From: Amaranthus tricolor
Lineage: Eukaryota; Streptophyta; Magnoliopsida; Caryophyllales; Amaranthaceae
Assembly (NCBI RefSeq): GCF_026212465.1
Contig: NC_080058.1
Location: forward strand, 20,273,833-20,337,832
Length of the DNA: 64,000 nucleotides
Reading direction: 5' to 3'
Below are positions 23,537 through 34,421 of this stretch, piece after piece (position 1 is the stretch's first letter; each line of letters begins with the position of its first letter). The notes under the pieces are model-generated. The model was not told the DNA's origin. It did not search any database and worked only from the letters and a program-made list of their open reading frames with translations. The translations under genes and the position numbers were made by a program.

Positions 23537-23996
23537 TACCGTTCATATAGAACGGTGCATAAAATTTTATTTATTTATTTTTTTAATAAAAACCGCTATA
23601 TCAAATGACGGTTTTGTATTATTTTATTTAGCAAACCGCCATCTGAGTTGGCGATTTTATTCAAACTATAATTTTTTAAAAATAATAAAAAATTAAAATG
23701 GTAAACCGCCATCTCGGATGGCGGTTTTAATTATTTAAAATTCTATAATGGAAAAAAAATTTGGACTCCTTGTGAATGTGAGGGTAATGGGGCAAATTGC
23801 AACTCTGATTTATTTAAATACGAAAGGCACTGGAAAATTTCATTATGAGTTTGGAGCGTAGGTGATTGGAGTGCTCTTTATGATGTACCTGTAAGGGTAG
23901 AACACAGGTTTGAGACCTGTTGAGGACTCTTTGTTTAAAATTTGACTTTTAATTTTTAACAATTTACTATCAAACTGCTATCTCAGATGGCGATTT
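23537..23996. repeat. Cluster of small hairpins based on AAACCGCCATC
   Basis: Five short palindromes occur in about 460 bp: ACCGTTC/GAACGGT at 23538-23556, an AAAACCGC...ACGGTTTT hairpin near 23588, AAACCGCC...GGCGATTT near 23632, a perfect 11-bp stem AAACCGCCATC/GATGGCGGTTT at about 23703-23728, and a diverged copy near 23971-23996. Spacers are AT-rich. The set looks like dispersed copies of a single hairpin unit and no known element was recognised. Confidence 0.6.
23850..23935 (+). mobile_element. Possible tRNA-derived SINE head
   Basis: CGTAGGTGATTGG (about 23857) resembles a Pol III A box, and GGTTTGAGACC (23917-23927) resembles a B box (consensus GGTTCGANNCC), at a plausible spacing. 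There is no cloverleaf, so it is not a tRNA gene. No poly-A tail or target duplication was found. Confidence 0.35.
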
Positions 23997-24252
23997 ATCC
24001 AGCGGGGACGATATTAAGGGAAATATAAATCCATGAAACGTAAAATGGTAATTATTTTGTAAAAAAATAATATTATGGGAATAAACTCTAGTTTTCTCTC
24101 ATCAATCTCGTTAAATTTAAGCAATTTTCTTCCATAATTTTTTCTGTATTTCTGTAATTATTTGTTTATTCTTCAACTTAAATTTGCAGATAATGTTAAT
24201 TTTGTTCTTTTTCGATTACTTTTAGTGTTTTATCATAGTGGTTAATATTGGA

Positions 24253-24725
24253 CACTAGTGGAAAAAAACGTATTTGCTGCTTATCATTTGCTGCGGTTTT
24301 TGTATATTCGCAGCAATAAATAGGAAAAAGATTTGGAAAAAAAAAACAACTAATTGCTGTAGTTATCATCGGGCCCGCAGCAAATAATCCAAAATTACCG
24401 TTAACACACAGCAAAATTTAAAAAAAAAGCATTAATTGCTGCGGTTGGCTAGGGCCCGCAGCAAATAACCATTTTAATTGCTGCAGTTATCATGGGGCCC
24501 GCAGCAAATAATCCAAAATAACCGTCACACACAGCAAAATTTAAAAAAAAGCATTTATTGCTGCGGTTGGCTAGGGCCCGCAGCAAATAACCGTTCTATA
24601 TTAATTGCTGCGGTTATCATGGGGCCCGCAGCAAATAATCCAAAATAACCGTCACACACAGCAAAATTAAAAAAAAAAAAAGCATTTATTGCTGCGGTTG
24701 GCTAGGGCCCGCAGCAAATAACCGT
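24253..24725. repeat. CACTA subterminal repeat array
   Basis: Alternating units of about 110-125 bp carry ATTGCTGCGGTT..., a GGGCCCGCAGCAAATAA half, and ACACACAGCAAAATTT, repeated about three times. Each unit is itself nearly palindromic around GGGCCC. In CACTA elements such subterminal motifs bind the element's own TNPA-like protein (family knowledge). Confidence 0.8.
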
Positions 24726-25417
24726 TGTTATTGTATACAACACGCTTCTTCATCAGATTAATTAAACAGCCCGCCATTTTTTTTCACAAAACTCGACTAC
24801 ACAACGTTTCCTCTTCTCAAACCCATTTTTTCACGCTATCTGTCGTCTTCATCGTTCAAAAACCCACAAAATTCCGCCATTGTCTTTCCTCTACTGTCTG
24901 CGTGGTTCTTCCTCTTCCGCCATTATCACGCCATTTTCTTCTTCTTGTTCTACATTTTCTTCTGTCTGTGGTACTTCTTAAACCCACGAAATTCAAGGTA
25001 TCTTTTTCATTTTGATTTTGTAAATTATGTTTAAATTTGTCATACTTTATGAATGTGTATGTTGTTGTTTTTAAGTTTTAAATTTTGATTTGTCATACAT
25101 GTTCGTTTATGCAAACATTTAGTTACTTGGAGTTCATTGACGTATGAGTTGTTTGTAGTTTGTGATTAGAATTACAGAATTATATAATTCACTAGAAATA
25201 ATTCTGCGGTATAAAACCGCAGCACAAAAACACACTATATGCTGCGGTTTTATCTACACCGCAGCATATAGTGATTTTTTTTTTCTTTTTATTAATAATA
25301 CAATGCTAATTAATTTCTAATGGTCATAGTTGCAATCAGCAAATAATCACCATAAATTCGTCACTAATACACACTCGATCATTGAAATAAACAAATATCT
25401 ATGTAATATATATCATA

Positions 25418-25749
<332 letters not shown>

Positions 25750-25783
25750 ATTAGAATTTAAGAACGTAAAATATACATACCAC

Positions 25784-28279
25784 CCAAAGTATCAAGGCCA
25801 GGAAGTTCCAGCAGAGAGTGCTTGCAATTCAAGACAAGAATGGAGTTACTCAGAAAGGCCCAGAGCTAGTCCAGAAAGCATTTGAAGATTTCTATGTAGA
25901 TTTGATTGGTACGGAAATGCTATCCAGAACCTCCATTCAGGAAGGAATAATCGGCAAAGGAGAAGTTGTCAGTGATCAGCAAGCATCCATGTTAGTGGCA
26001 GAGATTTCTGATAAAGAAATCAAACAAGCTATGTGGTCTATCCCAGGCTCAAAGGCCCCAGGTCCAGATGGTTATAAAAGTACCTTCTTCAAGCGATCTT
26101 GGGACATTGTCGGGAAAGATGTCTGTGATGCTATCAGAGATTTCTTCACCCATGGAAAGCTCCTCAAAGAGGTTAACTGCACAAAACTCACCCTCATCCC
26201 AAAGGTCCAGTACCCTCATCATGTAAGTGAGTTCAGACCCATTGCATGTTGCAATACTATTTACAAGTGCATTACAAAGATCATCTGTTCCAGACTCAAG
26301 AAAGTGTTACCTTCAATCATTGCTCCTAATCAATCAGGCTTTGTTCAAGGAAGACAAATCATTCATAATGTGAGTGTAGTGCAGGACATAGTTGGCTCAT
26401 ATGGTAGGAAAGTTACCCCACCCTGTTGTTTGTTAAAGGTGGATATCAGGAAGGCCTATGACTCTGTGGATTGGAAATTCCTCCATCAGCTCCTTGAGGC
26501 TATGCACTTTCCCCTGAAATTCATTACATGGGTGATGCAATGTGTTACTACTCCTTCTTACTCGTTGTACTCTAATGGCAACACATTTGGCTTTTTTGCA
26601 GGCAAAAGAGGGCTAAGGCAAGGAGATCCTATGTCCCCTCTCCTCTTTGTGATATGTATGGAATATCTGTCCAGACTGCTTACATATGCTGGACATCAAC
26701 AGGATTACAAATATCATTTCAGATGCAGGACGCTCAAACTAAATCATTTAGTTTTTGCTGATGACTTGATAATCTTTTGCAAAGGAGACTTGAAATCAAT
26801 CATGCTTAACTTGAGAGCCCTGGCTACCTTTGCTGCGACTTCTGGACTTAATGCTAATGCTGGGAAATCAGCCTTTTATTCTTGTAATATGGATGCTCAA
26901 GTTAAGGAGGAAGTCATCAAAATATCAAAATACAAGGAGGAGAGCCTGCCATTCACCTACCTGGGGGTAAAGATTGACTCCAAGAAGCTAAGTAAGGATG
27001 ATTGTTCTTTCCTCATTGATAAAATAGCTGCTAGAATTAGATCATGGGGCGTAAGAACTCTGTCCTATGCTGGTAGGGTGCAATTGGTCAATTCTGTCCT
27101 GTTGAGTATGCACTGTTATTGGTCCTCCATCTTCATTCTTCCTAAACAGGTTATTGAGGGAGTCATTAGTGCCTGCAGGAATTTCTTATGGGGTGGTAAG
27201 GTCGCCAGCCACAAGACCCCCTTAGTTGCCTGGGACTTGATATGTAGGAAAAAAAAAGAAGGAGGTCTGGGGCTGAAAGAGAGCCATGCCTGGAATTTAG
27301 CGTTGCTAGGTAAGTATGTATGGTCCATTGCTAGTAAGGCTGATAACTTGTGGGTAAAATGGATCAACCATATTTATCTGAAAGACAAGGATTGGAAGAG
27401 CTACTCCCCAACTTCGGCTGCCAGTTGGTATTGGAAGTAATTATGCCAAGTTAAAGATAGATTCAGAAGTGGTTACAATGGCAACAAATGGGTGTTTCAG
27501 CAGAAAGGATACACGACCTCTAGTGGCTATAAATGGCTAAGAGGGGAAGGACAAGAAGTTGATTGGGCAGGATGGGTATGGAATAATCTCAACATCCCTA
27601 AACATAGCTTCTTATGTTGGCTAGTGATGTGGAGGAGAGTCCAGACAAAGGACAGGCTGAAAAAGATGCAGATTCAAACAGATGAGCTTTGTCCTCTGTG
27701 TGAACAGGAGCTTGAAACTTGTAAACATATTTTCATTACTTGTCCTTATGCCTCTACCTGCAGGAAACTGTTGGAGGACCAAATTGGGATTAATGTCTCA
27801 ATAGCGGACTTGACCCAGCTTAGTACTTGGCTGCAAAAACCATGTAATGGCAGGTTTCGAAGGAGAGTGATCTAGTGCACCTATGTTGCTCTAATGTACA
27901 ACATTTGGAAGCAAAGGAATGCTGCAGTCTGGCGGAAATGCATAGCAAGTCACCAAAGCACTGTTGAGAGAGTCACTAAAAGAGGTTTACTGGCGAATTG
28001 TTAGTGTAATGCCTAAGAAGGTATCTTGTACTGATAAAAACTGGCTTGTATCTGTCTTAAGCTAGTTGTTTTTGGTGATGTGTTCTCTTAGTGGCTAGCA
28101 CATGATTGCTCTTCCCTTTTGAACCCTTCCTAGAAGGTGGCTTCAGGGTTAGAGAATGATGCTATTAAAGTCACTAAGACCAAGGGTGGTTGATGTTCAT
28201 ATTGTATGTTCTAGTACTCTTGTACAATTTTTTTCTGTTCTAATACTACTTACCTTTTCGCAAAAAAAAAAAAAAAAAC
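25784..28279 (+). mobile_element. 5'-truncated LINE (L1-type) with 13-bp target duplication
   Basis: The insertion is bounded by ATATACATACCAC at 25771-25783 and 28280-28292, a perfect 13-bp duplication. It ends in a run of about 17 A (28262-28278). The body starts inside ORF2, just before the reverse-transcriptase domain. ORF1 and the endonuclease are missing, the usual result of incomplete target-primed reverse transcription. The perfect duplication and intact poly-A suggest a fairly recent insertion. The target is a CACTA exon/intron junction. Confidence 0.95.
25788..28070 (+). pseudogene. LINE ORF2 fragment: reverse transcriptase and zf-RVT domain
   Basis: The frame runs from the truncated 5' end. 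Reverse transcriptase motifs include PGPDGYKSTFFK, a FRPIACCN segment, KVDIRKAYDSVDW, GLRQGDPMSPLLFV and the catalytic FADD (LVFADDLIIF). A C-terminal zf-RVT region follows at 27492-27875, with CPLC...CKHIFITC. In-frame stop codons occur at 27438-27440 and 27873-27875. The end of the protein appears shifted to another frame after about 27960. It cannot make full-length ORF2 protein, and lacks the endonuclease. Confidence 0.92.
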
Positions 28280-28289
28280 ATATACATAC

Positions 28290-28394
28290 CACATCAATAT
28301 TTTCGACTCCATCGTTCTTCCCGGCTTGTAAGAGATCGTCCATATATTTGAGAGTGTAGTAGCCGCAACCAATGCCATTATCTAGTCGAAAGCA
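28290..28394 (-). pseudogene. CACTA-associated Ulp1-like cysteine protease exon
   Basis: Reading leftward, a TTAG acceptor precedes a 35-codon exon containing GIGCGYYTLKYMDDLL, ending at a GTATGT donor. The CGYY-x3-YM pattern around the cysteine matches the C-terminal part of Ulp1/C48 peptidase domains carried by many plant CACTA elements. The donor lies inside the 13-bp LINE target duplication, so the intron now holds the LINE. The upstream catalytic part was not recognised. Confidence 0.6.
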
Positions 28395-28404
28395 CTAAGA
28401 GAAA

Positions 28405-28873
28405 ATAGATGTTAGTGCCAAAGACGCTTAAAAGATCTCAAAAACGCTTAAAAGATCTCAAAAACGCAACTTAGCACGTAATTTCAAGCATATGACTATT
28501 GTTTTCGATTCTAACCATTTCAACACAATAATATATACCAAATAGTGTTGTGTGTCAAGTTTCATGCCAAACAAAGGAAGTTTAAACCACTTTATGCGAG
28601 AAAGTGCCAAAAACGCTTAAAAAACCTCAAAAACGCAATTTAGCACGTAAATTCAAGCATATGACTATTGTTTTCGACTCTAACCAATTCAACACAATAA
28701 TATATACCAAATAGTGGTGTGTGCCAAGTTTCGTGCCAAACAAACCAAGTTTGAACCACTTTACGAGAGAAAGTGCCAAAAACGCTTTAAAAACCTTAAA
28801 AACGCAATTTAGCACGTAATTTCAAGCATATGACTATTGTTTTTGATTCTAACCATTTCAACACAATAGTATA
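28405..28873. repeat. Tandem repeat, period about 178 bp, cut by a solo LTR
   Basis: Units start near 28410, 28589 and 28767 with 'AGTGCCAAAAACGCTT' and share 'TTAGCACGTAA' and 'CAAGCATATGACTATTGTTT'. About 2.6 copies are present. The sequence AATAGTATA at the end of the last unit resumes as GTATATACCAAA after the solo LTR, so the insertion fell within the array. Confidence 0.85.
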
Positions 28874-30123
28874 TGTTGGCCTCTTAAGGTTTTGATGATG
28901 ACTTCACTCTTAAATAAACAAACATATTTTTCGAGATTGTTTTGTAGGTATATATCCGGTTTAATTTGAATCGTTGATGAAGCCTATGACTTGATTCGTG
29001 GAAGTTGTACATGTCTCAAATATCCAAGAAGTTGGGCAATTGCTTTAGAAGTCAGTTTACTGTTCCTAGAGTTGAAGTCCTGATGAAAGTTGTAGATGGA
29101 GACAGTGCGCTGTTCCCCACAATACAGGTCTGAAGAAGACATTGACTGGAAGTTACGAAAATTATGTTTTCTGTTTTTAGTTAATGTAAAAGGTTAAAAT
29201 TTAATTAGTTGCTTAATTAAATTTATTTATTAATTGGCAAAATATTTTTAATACGCCTAAAAACATGGAGAAGACTAATTCCTTATTTATCTCCTATAAA
29301 CTCGGACATCCAAGAGACTTGTTCTCTACTTTGAATTAGTCTCCTACATTTTAGGATCTTCCTTTAACCCATGTAATATTAACCGTACAGCAGTTATGTT
29401 CCACTCCTACTTTCAAATAACTTCCCACTTTCTTTGGGAGCAAGTAAGTTTATGGAAGTCGTGGGATAAGTGCATCTCATGGAGAACGTGGGCTGAGTGC
29501 ACTGACGGCTGTTCCCTTTATAAAAGAGGGAAGCTACGGTTAAGCGGATATGAATAGAGAGTGTCCATTTAAGGGAGATTATTCAAAGAAAAATATTTTC
29601 TGTTTTTGAATGCCAATTAATTCATTATATTTTTCTTGAGCAACTACTTAATTTTAATCTTCATGAGAATTGGCCTTGTAAAGGATAATTGAGTGTTTTG
29701 TTGTAATTAGACTTATGGGAAGTCTAAGGGAATAGAGAATAGAATCGAGAGAAGAGAAAGAGAAGGAGAGAAAGAGAAGAGAAGAGAAGTAGGCCTAAGT
29801 AGAGAAGCTTTGAGTGAAGCATTTAGAGAATTGAGAAGCTTCAAGTGAAGCAAACATTGTTTTGTGTAATTGTAATTGATTGCCTTAACATAGTGAGAAT
29901 TTTGAAATCCCGGGGGGTCGTGGTTTTTCCTTCTTATTAGGCCAAGAAGGTTTCCACGTAAAATCTTTGTCTCCTTTATTATTTTTCTTTTCGTTTTTTG
30001 AGTTTAAGTTGTGTTCTTTACTTGATACAATTCTGCAAAAATTAGAGGCAAACATCTTAAACGTACTACACAACAATTCACCCCCCCTCTTGTTGCATTC
30101 GATCATCCATTAGCATTCCTACA
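28874..30123 (+). mobile_element. Solo LTR of the SIRE-type copia family, 1,250 bp, TSD GTATA
   Basis: It starts TGTTGGCCTCTTAAGG and ends CATTCCTACA, flanked by GTATA at 28869-28873 and 30124-30128. It is clearly the same family as the LTRs of the element at 50197-60684, in opposite orientation and more diverged. Shared pieces include the 'GTTTTGATGATGACTTCACT' start and the CCCCCCTCTTGTTGCATT stretch near the end. No internal region remains. Confidence 0.93.
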
Positions 30124-30128
30124 GTATA

Positions 30129-31075
30129 TACCAAAGAAGGTACTTACTGGTGTTAAAGTAGGTGTCTACAGTACATGAATTATGAGTAGGTGTTTATAAA
30201 GTGAAATTTGTGGAGTCGAGTTTAAAGTAAAGAGCGAAATTTTGTTTATATCTTTTATAAAGAGAGAAAGAGAAAAAATTTTAATGTAGAGCAAAAATTT
30301 TTGGCTGAAAATCCTTTCAAAAACTTATATCTCCATATTAATCCTATACATATTTTATATGTATTGTTAAATTGTACCTCAGACATAATCCTTCAATCTC
30401 CCAGTTGTCTGTAGACAAGATGACAATAGTAGAATTTTCTAAGTCTTAAGAGATTAGATTTATCCATTACAGTACACAGCTCTTTGTGATCCTAAATGTT
30501 ACAGCAAATCCTTTTTGGCTCTCTTTGAGTTCGAACTAACCTTATTTGAGTTATTCTTAGTTCTCACTCGCAAATAGCCTAGATATCAATCCTATTAAAA
30601 TAGAATGAGTTATTCAATCTTTTAATCCAACTACCCCCACTGAAGCGTAGTCTGACCCAAGTATTGTCTTTGTAACCACGGTTTAAGGCAGTGTTTAACA
30701 AAGTTAAAGACAGAACAACTCAACAATGCAGTATAGATTACTCATGTCTAAGGAATCCATCAAATACGTTTTCAAGATTCTAATATTATTATCAGAATCA
30801 TGGTCAAGCCTCGGTAATATATCCAATATATATTTACCCAAATAATTCTATAAACATCTCCATGTTTCCATATTATAAGGAACTACAATATGAAACAATA
30901 TGCACTAGTGATTAATCACTTGAGTCTTACTCTCGTGATAAACTAGGGACCATAATAAGATTATGATTTTGGTTCACCTTGTGGGGTTCTAGTTCTCAGA
31001 ACATTTCAATACTCCCACTCAAAATGATATCATAAAAACAACAATATTTAGTGCTTGTTCTCTTCGTCTAATCTG
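30129..31075 (-). mobile_element. Degenerate copia LTR-like sequence
   Basis: Reading on the minus strand, a purine-rich GAGTGGGAGT tract (about 31010-31020) precedes sequence resembling a copia LTR, as a polypurine tract precedes a 3' LTR. This may be the left part of the copia element whose decayed coding region is at 38691-40925, split by the chromovirus insertion. The pairing is inference; the ends were not resolved. Confidence 0.35.
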
Positions 31076-31422
31076 ATTGAATCTGATCTGAATTTACTAA
31101 GGTTTGATCCGATCTGATCTGGTCTAGTCTAATTCACTCACAAATCTGCAAACTTAGGCTAGGAAGAAGAACCCCTCCCTCCCCTTGAAAGTCACCCTTT
31201 CTAAAACAATCACCTAAAGGTAAATTGAAGAATTGAATTAAAATTTCTGCAAAATGAGTCTTTACAAGAGGAGGTAAGCCTTATTTATAGTTTTTGGCTA
31301 CCAAAAAGACACGGCTAAAAATTGCCAATAAGGCCAAACAAAGTACAATAAAACTTCTAATTAAATTGAGTAGTTTTAAACAACATCAATCTAACTCAAT
31401 TGAGGGCTCATTTTTTACTCAC

Positions 31423-32622
31423 TTAAAAGCTTTCCTTTATCACATGCAATATAGTGCATTGTCCCATAATGCTTAGCTGTTGCAAGGTAGAGGAATAAGA
31501 AGTGTAAGCCAAAGTCTTGTGGTGGTCCTCAACTATTGGTCTGGAGTCTTCATTGTCTTGAATATTGAAGTCTTCATTGTCTTTGTCTGTGGATTGTTGA
31601 GTGGTTATACTACTTGTACTTGTTTCATTCCTTCCTAGTTGAGAGAGAATTGTCCTCAATTCTGAAGGCGCATGATGAGGGGAAAGGTCACCAATGTTGA
31701 ATGTTGAATGTAGTATGTACTCCATAAGTATCCATGAGATCAACCGTATAAGCATTATCACTCACATTGTGTAGAATTAGAAAAGGTCCATCAACCTTAG
31801 GTTTGAGTTTATTGTTCCTTAGTTTGGGAAACCTGTCCTTTCGCAAATGGACCCAAACCAGGTGTCTAGGTTGAAAATCCTTTGTCTTGATCACACCCTT
31901 GTCAGCCTTAGCTTTGTATCTTTGATTGGCTTAAATGATGTTTTCTTTAACTTGAGCATGAATCCTAAGCATAGCAGTAGCTTGGTGTTCTGCATCTCCA
32001 TATAGATCTTGTTTAGGCAAATCAACCAAAGAAGCAAGTAAAAGAGGGTTGACACCATAAACACATTAAAAAGGAGAAAACTAGTAGCTGAACTAGGACT
32101 AGTGTTATAGGAAAATTCAGCATGGCACAGTTTCTCATCACAATCCCTAGTATGCTTGCTAACTATGGCTCTCAAAATGTTACTTAATGTTTTGTTAGTG
32201 AACTCAGTTTGCCCATTTTTTTGTGGGTGATGTGAAGTACTAAATAGCAACTTAGTGTCAAAGAACCTCCATAGAGCGCCCCAAAAAGAGCTAAGAAACC
32301 TATTGTCTATGTCTGAGACTATAGATTTAGGGATGGCATGAAATTTAACAATTTTAGAAAAGTACAACTTAGCAACGTGCTTAGCATCATCAACTTTGTT
32401 ACTTGTAATAAAATGTGCCATTTTAGAAAATCTGTCCACAACTACCATGATAGCATCCTTCCCTTTCCTTGTTCTAGGTAAGGCTACTGTGAAATCCATA
32501 CTCACATGCTCCCAAGGTTTTTCGGCCGCAAGTAAAGGCTTGTATTCACCTTTGTGAAATATCAATTTGGCCCTGTGACATGTCTCACACCTTAGGATGT
32601 ACTTGCCTACTGTGCCCAACAT
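31423..32622 (-). pseudogene. Chromovirus integrase and C-terminal tail
   Basis: The zinc-binding part retains CETCHRAK. The catalytic core shows the first Asp in VSMDFTVALP, the second in VSDIDNRF, and Glu in NGQTEFTNKTL. A frame change occurs near 31890, after which VWVHLRKDRFP and DGPFLILHNVSDNAYTVDL form the chromovirus GPF/GPY-type module. Another shift near 31690-31760 leads to a tail ending at 31423. The last 200 bp overlap the block repeated at 37747-37934, so the coding frame appears to run into the 3' LTR. Confidence 0.85.
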
Positions 32623-32721
32623 CTTAGGCCAAAAAATGCTAAGCCAACATATCTAAAGTCTTTTGTATTCCAAAATGACCTCCTAGAGTTCCTTCATGTA
32701 TTTCTTTCACTAGAGCAAGTC

Positions 32722-33545
32722 TCAAAGATGTTCGAGGTACACACAGTCTATTTGCTTTAGATATAAATCCTGCTTGTAAATGGAACTGATGCTGAGGTGC
32801 TTTCTTACATGCTGCATATATATCTCAAAGTCTAGATCAGTGTCATACAACTCCTTAAGCATTTCAAATCCAAGAATCTTAGTCTCTAATAAGGCTAACA
32901 AATGATGTCTCCTACTAAGGGCCTCTACAATTACATTAGCTTTGTCTGCTTTGTATTTAGAGGAGAAAGTAAAAAAGCTTAAAAATTCAACCCATTTCCC
33001 ATGCGTAGCATTGAGTTTGTTTTGTCCATTGATGTATCTCAAAAACGCATGATCTGAGTGTAAGACAAAAGGTTGGACTTTTAAGTAATGGTTCCAATGT
33101 TCAAGAGCTCTTACTACGACATAAAACTCTTGGTCATAAGTAGAATAATTCAATTTACTCTTGAAAACAAACTTACCTAAGAAGGGTCTCAAAACTTCAT
33201 GCATAAGTCTCATGAAAGTACTAAGGGCACCAGTAAGTCCAAATGGCATAAGCAGTCATTCATATAAGACATATTTGGTTTCAAAAGCTTTTTCCACTCA
33301 TCCCCCTCTTTCATTCTAATTTGGTGATAACCACTTCTTAAATCAATCTTGCTAAACCATTGTGAGCCAGCCAACTCATCAAGTAAATCATCTAACCTAG
33401 GAATTGGAAATCTATATTTAATGGTGATATTGTTTACACTTCTACTATCAATGCACATTCTCCATGTGCCATCTTTTTTAGGCACAAGCAAAGTAGGAAC
33501 AGCATAGGGGCTAAGACTTTCCCTAATGTAACCTTTATTAACCAA
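32722..33545 (-). pseudogene. Chromovirus reverse transcriptase/RNase H with catalytic core deleted
   Basis: RT motifs [15 protein letters not shown] and [14 protein letters not shown] are present. After a frame break near 33250 come [16 protein letters not shown] and LRPFLGKFV. The frame then jumps directly to RNase H sequence (YSTYDQEFYVVVRALEHW, then FVLHSDHAFLRYI). The YxDD active-site block, thumb and start of RNase H are missing, so an internal deletion has removed polymerase function. Confidence 0.87.
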
Positions 33546-33550
33546 ATCAT

Positions 33551-34421
33551 CTACCTGCCTTGTATTTCCTTAGCCTTAATTGGATTTGTTTTGTAGGTGG
33601 GTTTGTTTGGTAAAGAGGGTCCAGGGACAAAGTCAATTTGATGTTCCACCCCTCTTATTGGTGGTAATCCCTTAGGAAGCTCAATGGAAAACACATCCTT
33701 ATATTCATCTAAGAGTTGTGAGATCCTAGGGTCAATTAGCATAGTATCAAAAGAAACTTCCTTAGTAAACAGAACTAATAAAATCCTACTAGCTTTCATT
33801 TCTTTCTCACACTCTTTCCTAAGGATCAAATGATGTGTAGGTTTAGTCTTTGAAGGGGGTAAGGTCCTGTGAGGAGGCAGTGGTATGAGATCTTTCACAT
33901 TTCCTTCATGTTTGATAGAATAGACATTAGTGACCCCATGATGTATAGAAGCCTTGTCATAATGCCAAGGTCTACCAAGAAGTATGTGGCAAGCATCCAT
34001 ATTTAAGACATCACAGAGGACTTTATCATTGTAAGATCCTATGCTAAACTGTACCATATATTGTTTCTTGACTCTATTACCAGTGCTGTCATCCAACCAT
34101 CTCAATTTGTAAGGATGGGGATGAGGTTTACTGGACAAATGAAGCCTCTTGACTAACTCTTTGCTGATTCAATTTGACTCACTTCCCCCATCAATGATAA
34201 GATCACTCAAATGGCCTTCAATCCTACACTTGGTCTGAAAAATATTTTCTCTCTGGTGTAAATACTTAGGGCTAGGTGTGGCATGAAAATTCCTTCTAAC
34301 TAAGAAGTGATATTTTTCTCCTTCAGGATATATTAATTCTCTTTCATCCTCTCCCTCACTTTCTTCCTCTGTATCATTAGTGGTTCTGTCCATGGTTCCC
34401 AGATTGTTTACAATATAAGTC
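33551..34421 (-). pseudogene. Chromovirus protease region
   Basis: IEGHLSDLIIDGGSESN (34170 region) carries an Asp-Gly-Gly segment in the position of a retroviral aspartic protease motif (normally D-S/T-G). It is followed by YKLRWLDDST and MDACHILLGRPW, the flap and C-terminal part of plant Ty3/gypsy proteases. A stop separates the two open pieces near 34168. The upstream side is interrupted at 34421 by the inserted solo LTR. Confidence 0.75.

Noticed and set aside
23850..23935. tRNA gene
   Set aside because: Box-like motifs are present but no cloverleaf can be folded; kept only as a possible SINE head.
24725..25015. 96-aa frame near the CACTA end
   Set aside because: It is Pro/Ser/Phe-rich without a domain and followed by a donor-like GTATCT; more likely an untranslated leader-like part of the element.
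28405..28873. CRISPR-like array
   Set aside because: Units are contiguous 178-bp tandem repeats without spacers, in plant DNA.
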